This document shows positions 29,309-38,493 of a stretch of 43,310 bases of DNA, in pieces. The stretch is taken from contig CAMHHL010000009.1 of NCBI GenBank assembly GCA_946184925.1, forward strand, positions 1 to 43,310, given 5' to 3'. The notes beneath the pieces were generated by a model. It worked only from the letters and a program-made list of their open reading frames with translations. It was not told where the DNA came from and did no database searches. Position numbers and translations under genes: made by a program. Position 1 is the first letter of the stretch, and every line of letters begins with the position of its first letter. Source of the stretch: an uncultured Clostridia bacterium (GTDB lineage Bacteria > Bacillota > Clostridia > Oscillospirales > Acutalibacteraceae).

Positions 29309-31720
29309 ATGCGAAAAATTATTCATATAAACGACGGATGGGAGTTTACTCCGTCATTTGACGACGAATTTCTGAGCGGCAAGGGCACGGCGGAAGAGGT
29401 TCGCCTGCCGCACACCTGCAAGGTTATTCCATACGACTACTTTGACGAGAGCATCTATCAGATGGTCTGCGGCTACCGCAAAAAGCTCAATTTGAGCGAA
29501 CGCGGCGACCGGCGCGCGTTCGTCTGCTTCGGCGCGGCGGCGCACTATGCGAGGGTTTACCTTGACGGCGAGCTCATCGGCGAGCACAAGAGCGGCTACA
29601 CCGCGTTTGAGCTCGAGCTTGTCACCGACAATCCCTCTCCCCTGCTCGTTGTTGAGCTCGACACGCGCGAGAGCCTGAACTTTCCGCCGTTCGGCAAGGT
29701 TATCGACTATCTGACCTACGGCGGACTTTACCGCGAGGTAAGACTCGAATACCGCGCCGAAAGCTACATCGGCGATGTGTTCGCAAAGCCGTCGGTGCCC
29801 GAATCCGTGAGAGTTACGCCGAGAATGAAGCCAAAGATGGTCTCGGTTCTCAAATTTGACGGAAGGCTTGACTGCGAGCTTGACATCATCGGAAGCGCGG
29901 ACGAGGTGCGTCTTGCCGTAACCGAAAAGGGCGGCGATAAGGTGCTCGGCGAGCTCACTTCCCCTCAAAAGAAAAGCTACAGCCTCACCGTCCCGGAGGC
30001 TCACCTTTGGGACGCGCTCAGTCCCGCGCTCTATGAGCTTGATGTACAGCTGATTAAGGGCGGCGAGGTCACTGACGAGGTCAAGACCGCCTTCGGCTTC
30101 CGCAGGGCGGAATTCAAAAGCGACGGCTTCTTCCTCAACGGCAGAAAGTTCAAGCTGCGCGGTCTCAACCGCCACCAGAGCTATCCGTTCGCAGGCTACG
30201 CCATGCCGCGCTCAATGCAGCGGCTCGACGCGGATATTCTCAAGAGCGAGCTCGGCTGTAATGCGGTCAGAACCTCGCACTATCCTCAGTCACATCATTT
30301 TATCGAGCGGTGTGACGAGCTGGGAATGCCTGTTTTCACCGAAGCTCCCGGCTGGCAGAACCTCGGCGACGACGAATGGAAGGACGTCGGCGTAGAGGCG
30401 GTAAAGGAAATGGTGCGCGAATACCGCAACCATCCTTCGATAATACTCTGGGGAGTTCGAATCAACGAAAGTCCCGACGACCATGATTTTTATGTCCGCA
30501 CCAACGAAGCGGCGCGCACACTTGACCCGACGCGCGCTACAGGAGGCGTTCGCTGTCACAAGCACAGCGAGCTCCTCGAGGACGTTTATACATACAACGA
30601 CTTCGTCCACGACGGAGTTCAGCCCGGCTGCGAGCCGAAGAAAGCTGTAACCTCCGACATGAACAAGGCGTATCTCATTTCGGAATACGGCGGTCATATG
30701 TATTCCACCAAAGCCTTTGACGACGAGGAACACCGCCTCGAGCACATGCTCCGTCACGCCCGCACTCTCGACGCGGTAGCCTCTCACGACGATATTGCCG
30801 GCTCGTTCGGCTGGTGCATGTTCGATTACAACACGCACAAGGAGTTCGGCTCCGGAGACAGAATCTGCTATCACGGCGTTTGCGACATGTTCCGCAACAA
30901 GAAGCCGGCGGCGCTGCTATACGCCATCCAGGACAGCAAGGACACTATTCTCGGGCTGAGCTCGTCGATGGATATCGGCGACCACCCGGCAACCAACCGC
31001 GGACGCGTATATATCCTCACGAACGCCGACAGCGTCCGTTTCTATAAAAACGACAGCTTTATTCACGAATATACTCACGAGGGCAGCGAATTCCCGAACC
31101 TCGCTTATCCCCCGATTGAAATCACCGACTATATCGGCGACCGGATAGAGGAGAACGAGGATTTCACCCCGAAGCAGGCGAGATATGTCAAGGACATTCT
31201 CAACGAGAGCTCACGGTTCGGCATGAACAATCTCTCCGCCGACGCAAAACGCAAGGCGGCATACCTCATGATGAGGTACGGAATGGACGCCGACGCGGCG
31301 TATCGTCTGTACGGAAAATACATCGGAAACTGGGGCGACAAGAGCACGGTTTTCCGCCTTGAAGCCTACAAAAACGGCAGGCTTGTCAAGGAGCTCAGCG
31401 TATCCCCGTTTGAAAAACGTATCCTAACAGCCGAGGTTGACCACACAAAGCTTGTCGAGGGCGAGACCTATGACGTGGCGGCGGTTCGCATTAAGATGAC
31501 CGACCAGAACGGAAATAATCTCCCCTACTGCTTCGAGACGGTGAGGACGGAGGTCTCGGGCGAGATTGAGCTCATAGCCGAAAGCCCCGTCATTCTCCGT
31601 GCCGGAATGAGCGGTCTCTACGTCCGCACAAAGGGCAGGGAGGGCAAGGCGTCCCTCACACTGAGTGCGCCCGGATGTGACAGCGTGAAGATTGATTTTG
31701 AAATTTCACTCAACAAATGA
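29309..31720 (+). CDS. Glycoside hydrolase family 2 (beta-galactosidase-like)
   Basis: 803 aa; FFLNGRKFKLRGLNRHQSYPFAG, IILWGVRINES (NE acid/base), YLISEYGGHMY. Confidence 0.88.
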   Translation: MRKIIHINDGWEFTPSFDDEFLSGKGTAEEVRLPHTCKVIPYDYFDESIYQMVCGYRKKLNLSERGDRRAFVCFGAAAHYARVYLDGELIGEHKSGYTAFELELVTDNPSPLLVVELDTRESLNFPPFGKVIDYLTYGGLYREVRLEYRAESYIGDVFAKPSVPESVRVTPRMKPKMVSVLKFDGRLDCELDIIGSADEVRLAVTEKGGDKVLGELTSPQKKSYSLTVPEAHLWDALSPALYELDVQLIKGGEVTDEVKTAFGFRRAEFKSDGFFLNGRKFKLRGLNRHQSYPFAGYAMPRSMQRLDADILKSELGCNAVRTSHYPQSHHFIERCDELGMPVFTEAPGWQNLGDDEWKDVGVEAVKEMVREYRNHPSIILWGVRINESPDDHDFYVRTNEAARTLDPTRATGGVRCHKHSELLEDVYTYNDFVHDGVQPGCEPKKAVTSDMNKAYLISEYGGHMYSTKAFDDEEHRLEHMLRHARTLDAVASHDDIAGSFGWCMFDYNTHKEFGSGDRICYHGVCDMFRNKKPAALLYAIQDSKDTILGLSSSMDIGDHPATNRGRVYILTNADSVRFYKNDSFIHEYTHEGSEFPNLAYPPIEITDYIGDRIEENEDFTPKQARYVKDILNESSRFGMNNLSADAKRKAAYLMMRYGMDADAAYRLYGKYIGNWGDKSTVFRLEAYKNGRLVKELSVSPFEKRILTAEVDHTKLVEGETYDVAAVRIKMTDQNGNNLPYCFETVRTEVSGEIELIAESPVILRAGMSGLYVRTKGREGKASLTLSAPGCDSVKIDFEISLNK

Positions 31721-31755
31721 GCACTTTGGCGGCGCGTTCCGACCCCATGCGCCGC

Positions 31756-31790
31756 GTAAAAGCTCCCGCGCTTCTGCATGGGAGCTTTTA
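31756..31790 (+). terminator. Intrinsic terminator downstream of GH2
   Basis: TAAAAGCTCCCgcgcttctgcatGGGAGCTTTTA. Confidence 0.8.
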
Positions 31791-31843
31791 TACTAAGTAT
31801 CTGCTGAACTCAACAAGAATTGAACACATCAACAGGAGTAGCT

Positions 31844-33796
31844 ATGCAACAGGATTTTTATGATTATAAAGAAGCGCTGAAGCTCGGACAAAAGAACTGC
31901 AAGGCAAAACTTTCCGCGGAAGAGAACCCGTATCTGCCCGTGCTTGACGACATTGTGCCGCCTGAAAAATCGCTGACCGGAACACACCTCGGTGTTACTC
32001 AGATCCCGGTCTGGTTCATAGTCGGAACAAAAACAGCCGGCAGGGTCAACGCCTTTGCCTCGAACTTCATGCCGATTCTCGAAGAAGGAACAGAATTTGC
32101 CGACAAATGGGAAACGCTCTACCGCTCACACCTCAGCGAGGGAATCCGCGACCCGATAAAGGTCTATGAGTATCTCAACCGATATTATGTTGAAGAAGGC
32201 AACAAGCGCGTAAGCGTGCTGAAATACTGCAACGCATACAGCGTAGCGGCGGACGTAATCCGCATTTTGCCCGAAAAATCAGACGACGAAAAAATCAAGC
32301 TCTACTATGAGTTTGTCGAGTTCCACCGCATCACCGGAATCAACTTTGTGGAATTCACAAAGCTCGGGAGCTATCACTCTCTGCTCAGCGCGATGGGAAA
32401 GCAGTTTTACACTCGCTGGAGCGTTGAGGAACAGCGCCGTTTTTCGGGAGCGTACTACTTCTTCGAGAAGGCGTACCGCGAGAGCGGCGGCGGCAAGCTC
32501 AAGATGACGATCGGCGACGCGATGCTCAGCTATATCAAGATTTACGGTTACTCTCAGCTTCAGAACGCAGGCGAGACGGAAATCGGCTTCAACCTGAAAA
32601 AAATGTGGGAAGAAATCGCCCTGAACGAAAAGACCGAGGCGATTGAAATCAAGGCGGAGCCGTCCGAGGAGAAGAAGCCCTCGCTGCTCTCCAAGGTTCT
32701 GCCGCTGAGCAAGCCGGCGGTGCTCAGGGCAGCGTTTGTGTATGACGTTCACCCCTCAAAATCCGGCTGGGTCAACGACCACGAGCTCGGCAGAAAGCAC
32801 GCCCAGACCGTTCTGGGAACTCAGGTTGAGACCTCGGTCTACATAATGGAGGACATTGAAAGGCTCCCCGAGGTGCTCGAGAAGGCGGTCGCCGACAACA
32901 ACAAGCTGATTTTCACAACCTCTCCGCGAATGCTCAAGGCGGCTCTCAAGGCGGCGGTTGACCATCCCGAGGTCACCGTCATGAACTGCTCGCTTAATAT
33001 CTCGCACCGCTATGTGCGAACCTACTATACACGAATGTATGAGGTCAAGTTTATCCTCGGCGCGCTCGCCGGGTCGCTGACCGAAAGCGGACGGCTGGGC
33101 TACATCTGCGACTATCCGATTTACGGTCAGATTGCAGGAATAAACGCCTTTGCGCTGGGCGCTCAGATGGCAAATCCGCGCGCGAAGGTTTTTCTTGAAT
33201 GGTCGTCCGTCAAGGGCGCCAAGGAAGCCGCCCTCTCGCTCGGCAGACAAAATATCCACATCATCTCCTCGCTCGACAGCTCGCGCTTTGACAATGACGA
33301 CCGCGTGAGCTACGGTCTTTCCCACGTTGAAAACGGAAATTCACGGCTGCTCGCGAGCCCTGTTCTGAAATGGGGAGTATATTATGAGAAAATTCTCCGC
33401 TCAACGCTCAGCAACACGATCCAGAGCGAATACGCCGAGAGTGACCGCGCGCTGAACTACTTCTGGGGAATGTCCGCCGGAGTTGTTGACATCGAATATT
33501 CAAAGGAGCTGCCGCTTTCGTCGCGCAGATACGCCGACTTCTTCCGCGACAGCCTTATCCGCGGCGCCGGCAGACCTTTTTTGACGCCGTTCTTCACCCA
33601 AAGCGGCGAAATCATCGGCTATCACCAGCGCGAGCTGAGCCTCAACCAGATTATCAACATGGATTACCTCGTGGATAATGTCATCGGAAGCATTCCTGCC
33701 TATGACGAGATGACACCTGTCGGTCAGACAACCGTAGACATGGTCGGCGTTCATCAGTCCAAGCAGGAGCCAAGCGTGGCAGAGGTGCACGAATAA
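31844..33796 (+). CDS. BMP/Med-type periplasmic-binding-like protein with N-terminal ParB-like domain, apparently cytoplasmic
   Basis: Start at 31844 after aggag; no signal peptide; ParB-like EYLNRYYVEEGNKRVSVLKYCNAYSVAADVIRILP; C-terminal BMP-like RAAFVYDVHPSKSGWVNDHELGRKHAQ...GRLGYICDYPIYGQIAGINAFALGAQM. Confidence 0.7.
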   Translation: MQQDFYDYKEALKLGQKNCKAKLSAEENPYLPVLDDIVPPEKSLTGTHLGVTQIPVWFIVGTKTAGRVNAFASNFMPILEEGTEFADKWETLYRSHLSEGIRDPIKVYEYLNRYYVEEGNKRVSVLKYCNAYSVAADVIRILPEKSDDEKIKLYYEFVEFHRITGINFVEFTKLGSYHSLLSAMGKQFYTRWSVEEQRRFSGAYYFFEKAYRESGGGKLKMTIGDAMLSYIKIYGYSQLQNAGETEIGFNLKKMWEEIALNEKTEAIEIKAEPSEEKKPSLLSKVLPLSKPAVLRAAFVYDVHPSKSGWVNDHELGRKHAQTVLGTQVETSVYIMEDIERLPEVLEKAVADNNKLIFTTSPRMLKAALKAAVDHPEVTVMNCSLNISHRYVRTYYTRMYEVKFILGALAGSLTESGRLGYICDYPIYGQIAGINAFALGAQMANPRAKVFLEWSSVKGAKEAALSLGRQNIHIISSLDSSRFDNDDRVSYGLSHVENGNSRLLASPVLKWGVYYEKILRSTLSNTIQSEYAESDRALNYFWGMSAGVVDIEYSKELPLSSRRYADFFRDSLIRGAGRPFLTPFFTQSGEIIGYHQRELSLNQIINMDYLVDNVIGSIPAYDEMTPVGQTTVDMVGVHQSKQEPSVAEVHE

Positions 33797-34398
33797 TGAG
33801 AATTTTAGCAGTATCCGACGTTCCGTCAGACCGTTGGTATAAGTTTTACAAGCCCGGAAAGCTCGACGAATTCGACTTGATTCTCTCCTGCGGAGACCTC
33901 AAGCCCGAGTATCTTGAATTTTTGGTGACGATGGCGCGTTGTCCGCTGATTTATGTTCACGGCAACCACGACGAGGGCAACGGACGCGACCCTCAGGGGT
34001 GTATATGCGCCGACGACCGAATCATCGAATACGGCGGTCTGAGAATTCTCGGGCTGGGCGGTTCGTATCAGTACCGCGAGGGAAAGTATATGTTCACTGA
34101 ACGCGCGATGAAAAGCCGCGTCAAAAAGCTCTGGCTTCCGCTGAAAAAGCACCGCGGCTTTGACATTCTGCTCACCCACGCCCCGGCGCTCGGGCTGAAT
34201 GACTTCGAGAATATTTCGCACAGGGGGTTCGACTGCTTCAACACCCTGATGGAAAAATATGAGCCGCGATATTTTATCCATGGACACATTCACCTCAACT
34301 ACGACTTCCGCCTTCCGCGGAAATCACAAAAGGGCAAAACAACGGTCATCAACGCGTTTGATTACTGCATTATTGACACCGGGGAGGACGAAGAATGA
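33796..34398 (+). CDS. Metallophosphoesterase
   Basis: LILSCGDLKPEYLEFL, YVHGNHDEG, DILLTHAPALGLND, FIHGHIHLNY. Confidence 0.9.
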   Translation: MRILAVSDVPSDRWYKFYKPGKLDEFDLILSCGDLKPEYLEFLVTMARCPLIYVHGNHDEGNGRDPQGCICADDRIIEYGGLRILGLGGSYQYREGKYMFTERAMKSRVKKLWLPLKKHRGFDILLTHAPALGLNDFENISHRGFDCFNTLMEKYEPRYFIHGHIHLNYDFRLPRKSQKGKTTVINAFDYCIIDTGEDEE

Positions 34399-35063
34399 AC
34401 CAAATGGCAAAGAGAGTAATAATGAGCGTGCTCGGCGTCGCAATCTGCGGCGTCAGCGTCGGAATGTTCAAATTCGCCGCGCTCGGCGTTGACCCGTTCC
34501 AGTCACTGATGAGCGGACTGGACGCGGTAATCCCCATCAATTTCGGCACGCTGTATGTCATCGTGAACGTGGTTCTGCTGCTGTTCGCGTTGATTTTCGA
34601 CCGCAAAAAAATCGGTATCGCAACCTTCATCAACCTCTTCCTGCTCGGATACATCGTCGAATTCTCCCAGTCAATATGCGAACGGCTGATGCCCGACGCT
34701 CCGATATGGCTGAGAATTCTGATTCTGGCGGTCGCGATAGTAATCCTCTGCCTTTCCTCCGCACTCTACTTCACCGCGGATTTGGGCGTTTCCACCTACG
34801 ACGCCGTCGCGCTCGTCTGGTCGCAAAAACAGAGCAAAATCAAATTCCCGGTATGCCGCGTTGTCTGCGACTTCGTTTGTGTGGCGCTCGGAGTTGCGCT
34901 GCTGTTCATCTCCGGACAGAGCGTCGGCGAGATTTTCGGCTCGGTCGGAATCGGAACGATTATCACCGCCTTCTTCATGGGACCGCTGATTTCGTTCTTC
35001 AACGTTCACGTCGCGCAGCCCATACTCGGAAAACCGAAAACAAACGACAAAAATCAAGGCTGA
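34395..35063 (+). CDS. YczE/YyaS/YitT-family membrane protein
   Basis: 222 aa; polytopic; GVSVGMFKFAALGVDPFQSLMSGL...GTLYVIVNVVLLL. Confidence 0.75.
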   Translation: MNQMAKRVIMSVLGVAICGVSVGMFKFAALGVDPFQSLMSGLDAVIPINFGTLYVIVNVVLLLFALIFDRKKIGIATFINLFLLGYIVEFSQSICERLMPDAPIWLRILILAVAIVILCLSSALYFTADLGVSTYDAVALVWSQKQSKIKFPVCRVVCDFVCVALGVALLFISGQSVGEIFGSVGIGTIITAFFMGPLISFFNVHVAQPILGKPKTNDKNQG

Positions 35064-35134
35064 TTTTTTGAAATAGAATTATAATCTATCCGTTTTGTGA
35101 TATAATCATAAAAATTTTTTTAAGGAGGAAAAAT

Positions 35135-37504
35135 ATGAAAAGCTCAAAGAAAATTGTCAGCGTATTTCTTTGCGCGGTAATGTGCTGCTCGATGTTCGCA
35201 ATCGGCGCTCAGGCTGCCGCCAAAAAGACAAAGAACTACGTCAAATCCATCAGCGTTGCCCAAAAGGCAACAATCACAATTCCTGCTGACAAGAAAACCC
35301 TTGCCAAAAACTACAAAGTAACCGTCAAGGTCAGCGGCAAGGCTTCAAAGGCGTTCACCGCCAAGTCGAACAAGACCGCGGTTGCCGCCGTCAAGGTTGT
35401 CGGCAGCAAAATCAAGGTCACGGCGAAGAAAGCCGGAACAGCCAAAATCACCGTAACCACAAAGGCAAAGAACCTCAAGAGCAAAAAGCTCAGCAAAACT
35501 CTCACCGTCACAGTCAAGAAGAAAAAGCCTGTAACACCTGCGTCGCTCTCGAAATACTATGTTGACCTGGAGTTAAACTACAACCCTTATGTTGACACAA
35601 GAAAACTGAGCTCGGGTTATCAGGACGTTTATGAAATGATTAATAACCCCAACCCGGACGCCGCTTATTATGCTGTAACGGCTGACAAGAGCGTAGCGGA
35701 AGCCGCCGCACGCGGAACTGAAATCAAAACAGCGGACAAGGGCACAACAACCGCCGACGTCTTTGAAGAACTGAACGGAACCGATAGAAAGCTCGGCACA
35801 GTCAACATCACGGTCAACGATATCGACACCGCGACCGCAGTAAACAACCTGCTTCTCTCCTATGATAAGCCCGGCATGTATGCCGTCTACTTAAAGCTCA
35901 ATTTTGACAAAAAGACCGCGGACGTCGGCTCACTGTACAGAGAAGCGCTGATTAATAACGCAGAGCTTGGCACCAAGCTTGATGAAAAGGACTTCACACT
36001 CAGCTTCAGCTCAAACAACGAGAAGGTTGCAACAGTAAACGAGGACGGCATCATCACCGGCGTTAAAAACGGTGAAGCGCAGATTACCGGAACCATCACC
36101 TTTGCGGACGAATCCGAAACCGAAGAATACACAACCGTAACGGTTTCCGGCGCCGCTCTCGAGAAGGTCGAGGGATATACCATCGACAACATCCGCGAGT
36201 ATGTTCTCGGTCTTGACACTCCCGTTGAGCTTGCGGACGGCAGCACCGCCCCGATGATCAACTTTGACAACGCAGCTACAACGCCGGCGCTCAAGGCTGT
36301 TCAGGACGCTATCGAGGAAGAGCTCAAAATGTACGGCTCAATCGGCAGAGGTTTCTCCCAGAAATCAAACCACTCAACCGACGTCTACAACGCGACAAGA
36401 GACAAGGTTCTCGACTTCTTTTCAGCAGATCCCGAGCTCTACACCTGTTTCTATGTCAACAGCACAACCGACGGTCTCAACAAGCTCGCCTCTGCTCTCA
36501 TCGAGAGCAAAGACGACCTCGTGCTCACCACCAGAATCGAGCACCACGCCAACGACCTCAGCTGGCGCGAGCGCTGCAACAAGGTTCTCTATGCCGAGGT
36601 TGACGAGCAGGGACGCGTTATCTACGACGATATCGAGAAGCTCCTCAAAAAGAACAAGGTAAAGATTGTTTCCGTATCCGCCGCGTCTAACGTCACAGGC
36701 TATGTCAACGACGTTCACAGAGTTGCAAAGCTCGCCCACAAGTACGGCGCTATGATAGTTGTTGACGGCGCTCAGATTGTTGCTCACCGCAAATTCTCGA
36801 TGATGGGCGACCTCAACGACCCGACCGACGACATCGACTTCATTGCTTTCTCCGCTCACAAGATGTATTCACCCTACGGCGGCGGCGCTGTTGTAGGTCT
36901 CACCTCAGAGCTCAACAAGCACGTGCCCACCTTCTACGGCGGCGGCACAATCAAGGTTGTCGGCGACGACTGGCGTATTCTCAAGGACGCCCCGGCGGTT
37001 TATGAGGCAGGCTCACCCAACTATCCCGGCGTTGTCGGTCTCGGAAAAGCGATTGACGTGCTTTCCACAATCGGCATGGACAAAATCGAAGCACACGAGA
37101 AGGTTCTCAACCGCAAGATTATTGACGGGCTCAAAAAGCTCGACAATGTCATCATCTACGGCGACACCGAGAACATCGACGACAGAGTAGGCGTTGTCAC
37201 CTTCAATTTCTCTGACATCAATACCTACTTCATTTCCCAGAAGCTCTCCGAAATCGGCGGCGTAGCCACACGACGCGGCGCGTTCTGCGCTCACCCCTAT
37301 GTATGGAGACTGATGGGTATTTCCGACGAAACCGCAAAGTCCTTCGAGAACTGCACGGACGTCAACACCGCTGGTATGGTTCGCGTAAGCTTCGGAATCT
37401 ACAACAACGAGCAAGACGTTGACAAGTTCCTCGAGCTTATGCCGAAGGTTATGGAAGAAGCCATGAAGCTTCAAAAAACAACTCCCGCAAACCCGCTCTA
37501 TTAA
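35135..37504 (+). CDS. Secreted Ig-like/Lys-rich N-terminal region fused to class V aminotransferase (cysteine desulfurase-like)
   Basis: Signal peptide MKSSKKIVSVFLCAVMCCSMFAIGAQAAA; BIG2-like SSNNEKVATVNEDGIITGVKNGEAQITG; INFDNAATTPALKAVQ; IVVDGAQIVAHRKFS; FIAFSAHKMYSPYGGGAVVG (PLP Lys); RRGAFCAHPYV (SufS-like Cys). Confidence 0.88.
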   Translation: MKSSKKIVSVFLCAVMCCSMFAIGAQAAAKKTKNYVKSISVAQKATITIPADKKTLAKNYKVTVKVSGKASKAFTAKSNKTAVAAVKVVGSKIKVTAKKAGTAKITVTTKAKNLKSKKLSKTLTVTVKKKKPVTPASLSKYYVDLELNYNPYVDTRKLSSGYQDVYEMINNPNPDAAYYAVTADKSVAEAAARGTEIKTADKGTTTADVFEELNGTDRKLGTVNITVNDIDTATAVNNLLLSYDKPGMYAVYLKLNFDKKTADVGSLYREALINNAELGTKLDEKDFTLSFSSNNEKVATVNEDGIITGVKNGEAQITGTITFADESETEEYTTVTVSGAALEKVEGYTIDNIREYVLGLDTPVELADGSTAPMINFDNAATTPALKAVQDAIEEELKMYGSIGRGFSQKSNHSTDVYNATRDKVLDFFSADPELYTCFYVNSTTDGLNKLASALIESKDDLVLTTRIEHHANDLSWRERCNKVLYAEVDEQGRVIYDDIEKLLKKNKVKIVSVSAASNVTGYVNDVHRVAKLAHKYGAMIVVDGAQIVAHRKFSMMGDLNDPTDDIDFIAFSAHKMYSPYGGGAVVGLTSELNKHVPTFYGGGTIKVVGDDWRILKDAPAVYEAGSPNYPGVVGLGKAIDVLSTIGMDKIEAHEKVLNRKIIDGLKKLDNVIIYGDTENIDDRVGVVTFNFSDINTYFISQKLSEIGGVATRRGAFCAHPYVWRLMGISDETAKSFENCTDVNTAGMVRVSFGIYNNEQDVDKFLELMPKVMEEAMKLQKTTPANPLY

Positions 37505-37514
37505 AAATCTCAGC

Positions 37515-37543
37515 AACCGGCTCAAAACGAGCCGGTTCTTTTT
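37515..37543 (+). terminator. Intrinsic terminator
   Basis: AACCGGCTCaaaacGAGCCGGTTcttttt. Confidence 0.88.
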
Positions 37544-37602
37544 ATCTAACCATTGAATAACATGATATAATACGATATAATAGAAAAATGCGGAGGTGGA
37601 TT

Positions 37603-37914
37603 ATGGCTTCTTCAAAGGATTATCTGGAATATATTCTCGGTCAGCTCAGCGAGCTCGACGATATTACATACCGCGCGATGATGGGCGAATACATCCTATA
37701 CTGCAAATGCAGGATTTTCGGCGGCATTTATGACAACCGCTTTCTCGTCAAACCGACAAAATCGGCAAAGGCGCTCATGCCCGACGCCGCGCTTGAGCTC
37801 CCCTATGACGGCGCGAAGGGAATGCTCCTTGTCGATAACACCGACGACAAAGAGTTCCTGAGCGAGCTTCTCGGCGCAATGTACGACGAACTCCCTGTGC
37901 GAAAAAAGAAATAA
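37603..37914 (+). CDS. TfoX N-terminal domain protein
   Basis: Start MASSKDYLEYIL after ggaggtgg; TYRAMMGEYILYCKCRIFGGIYDNRFLVKPT. Confidence 0.8.
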   Translation: MASSKDYLEYILGQLSELDDITYRAMMGEYILYCKCRIFGGIYDNRFLVKPTKSAKALMPDAALELPYDGAKGMLLVDNTDDKEFLSELLGAMYDELPVRKKK

Positions 37915-38078
37915 CACAACAAACCACCGCTTTCAAAACCGTGCTTCCATTCATCAGCAAATAATGTTTTATTGTGTCGCAGCAATAAGAAGCCGGTGGT
38001 TTTGTGCCGCGCATTTTTGCTTTGGCTCTTGAAACCGAAAAATAATTGTGAGAATTTTCAAAATTTTTCCATTTCCTA

Positions 38079-38107
38079 TTGAATAATTCTGATTATTGAT
38101 GTATAAT
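38079..38107 (+). promoter_or_regulatory. Near-consensus sigma-70 promoter of a putative small RNA
   Basis: TTGAAT (38079-38084) - 17 nt - TATAAT (38102-38107). Confidence 0.65.
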
Positions 38108-38113
38108 CAAAGC

Positions 38114-38194
38114 ACTGTATTGGTATTATCGGCAATTTTTGCCTGATAATAACCGCCACCGCCGTTTTACTGACCGTAACGGCGGTGGTTTTTT
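38114..38194 (+). ncRNA. Candidate ~80-nt small RNA: two hairpins, the second a rho-independent terminator
   Basis: Hairpin 1 TATTATCGGCAAtttTTGCCtGATAATA (38124-38151); hairpin 2 CCACCGCCGTT...AACGGCGGTGG followed by T6 (38156-38194); no ORF between promoter and terminator. Confidence 0.55.
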
Positions 38195-38298
38195 CGATTA
38201 TGTTAATCCGTTAATCATAATACTAAGTACCGATATATGTTGTTAAAGTTAAATATTTAATTGAAAATAATTAATCAAAAGTTTTATAATATTTTTTG

Positions 38299-38328
38299 TT
38301 GAAAAAAGACATCAAAATATAGTATAAT
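38299..38328 (+). promoter_or_regulatory. Promoter of the 1316-aa secreted protein gene
   Basis: TTGAAA - 18 nt - TATAAT (38323-38328), leaving a ~155-nt leader before ATG 38494. Confidence 0.55.
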
Positions 38329-38493
38329 AAAATGTAAATGTTTTTCGGAGCATTCCAATGCCTGATATTTTTAATATGAGGTCAGCAGGCGGAACATTTT
38401 ACAATTAACAAATAACAATAAACAGTTGAGATTGAGCAGTGCAAGCCTTCCGCTAACTCTCAAACTTTCAACTTTTACAAAGGAGGAAAACTA

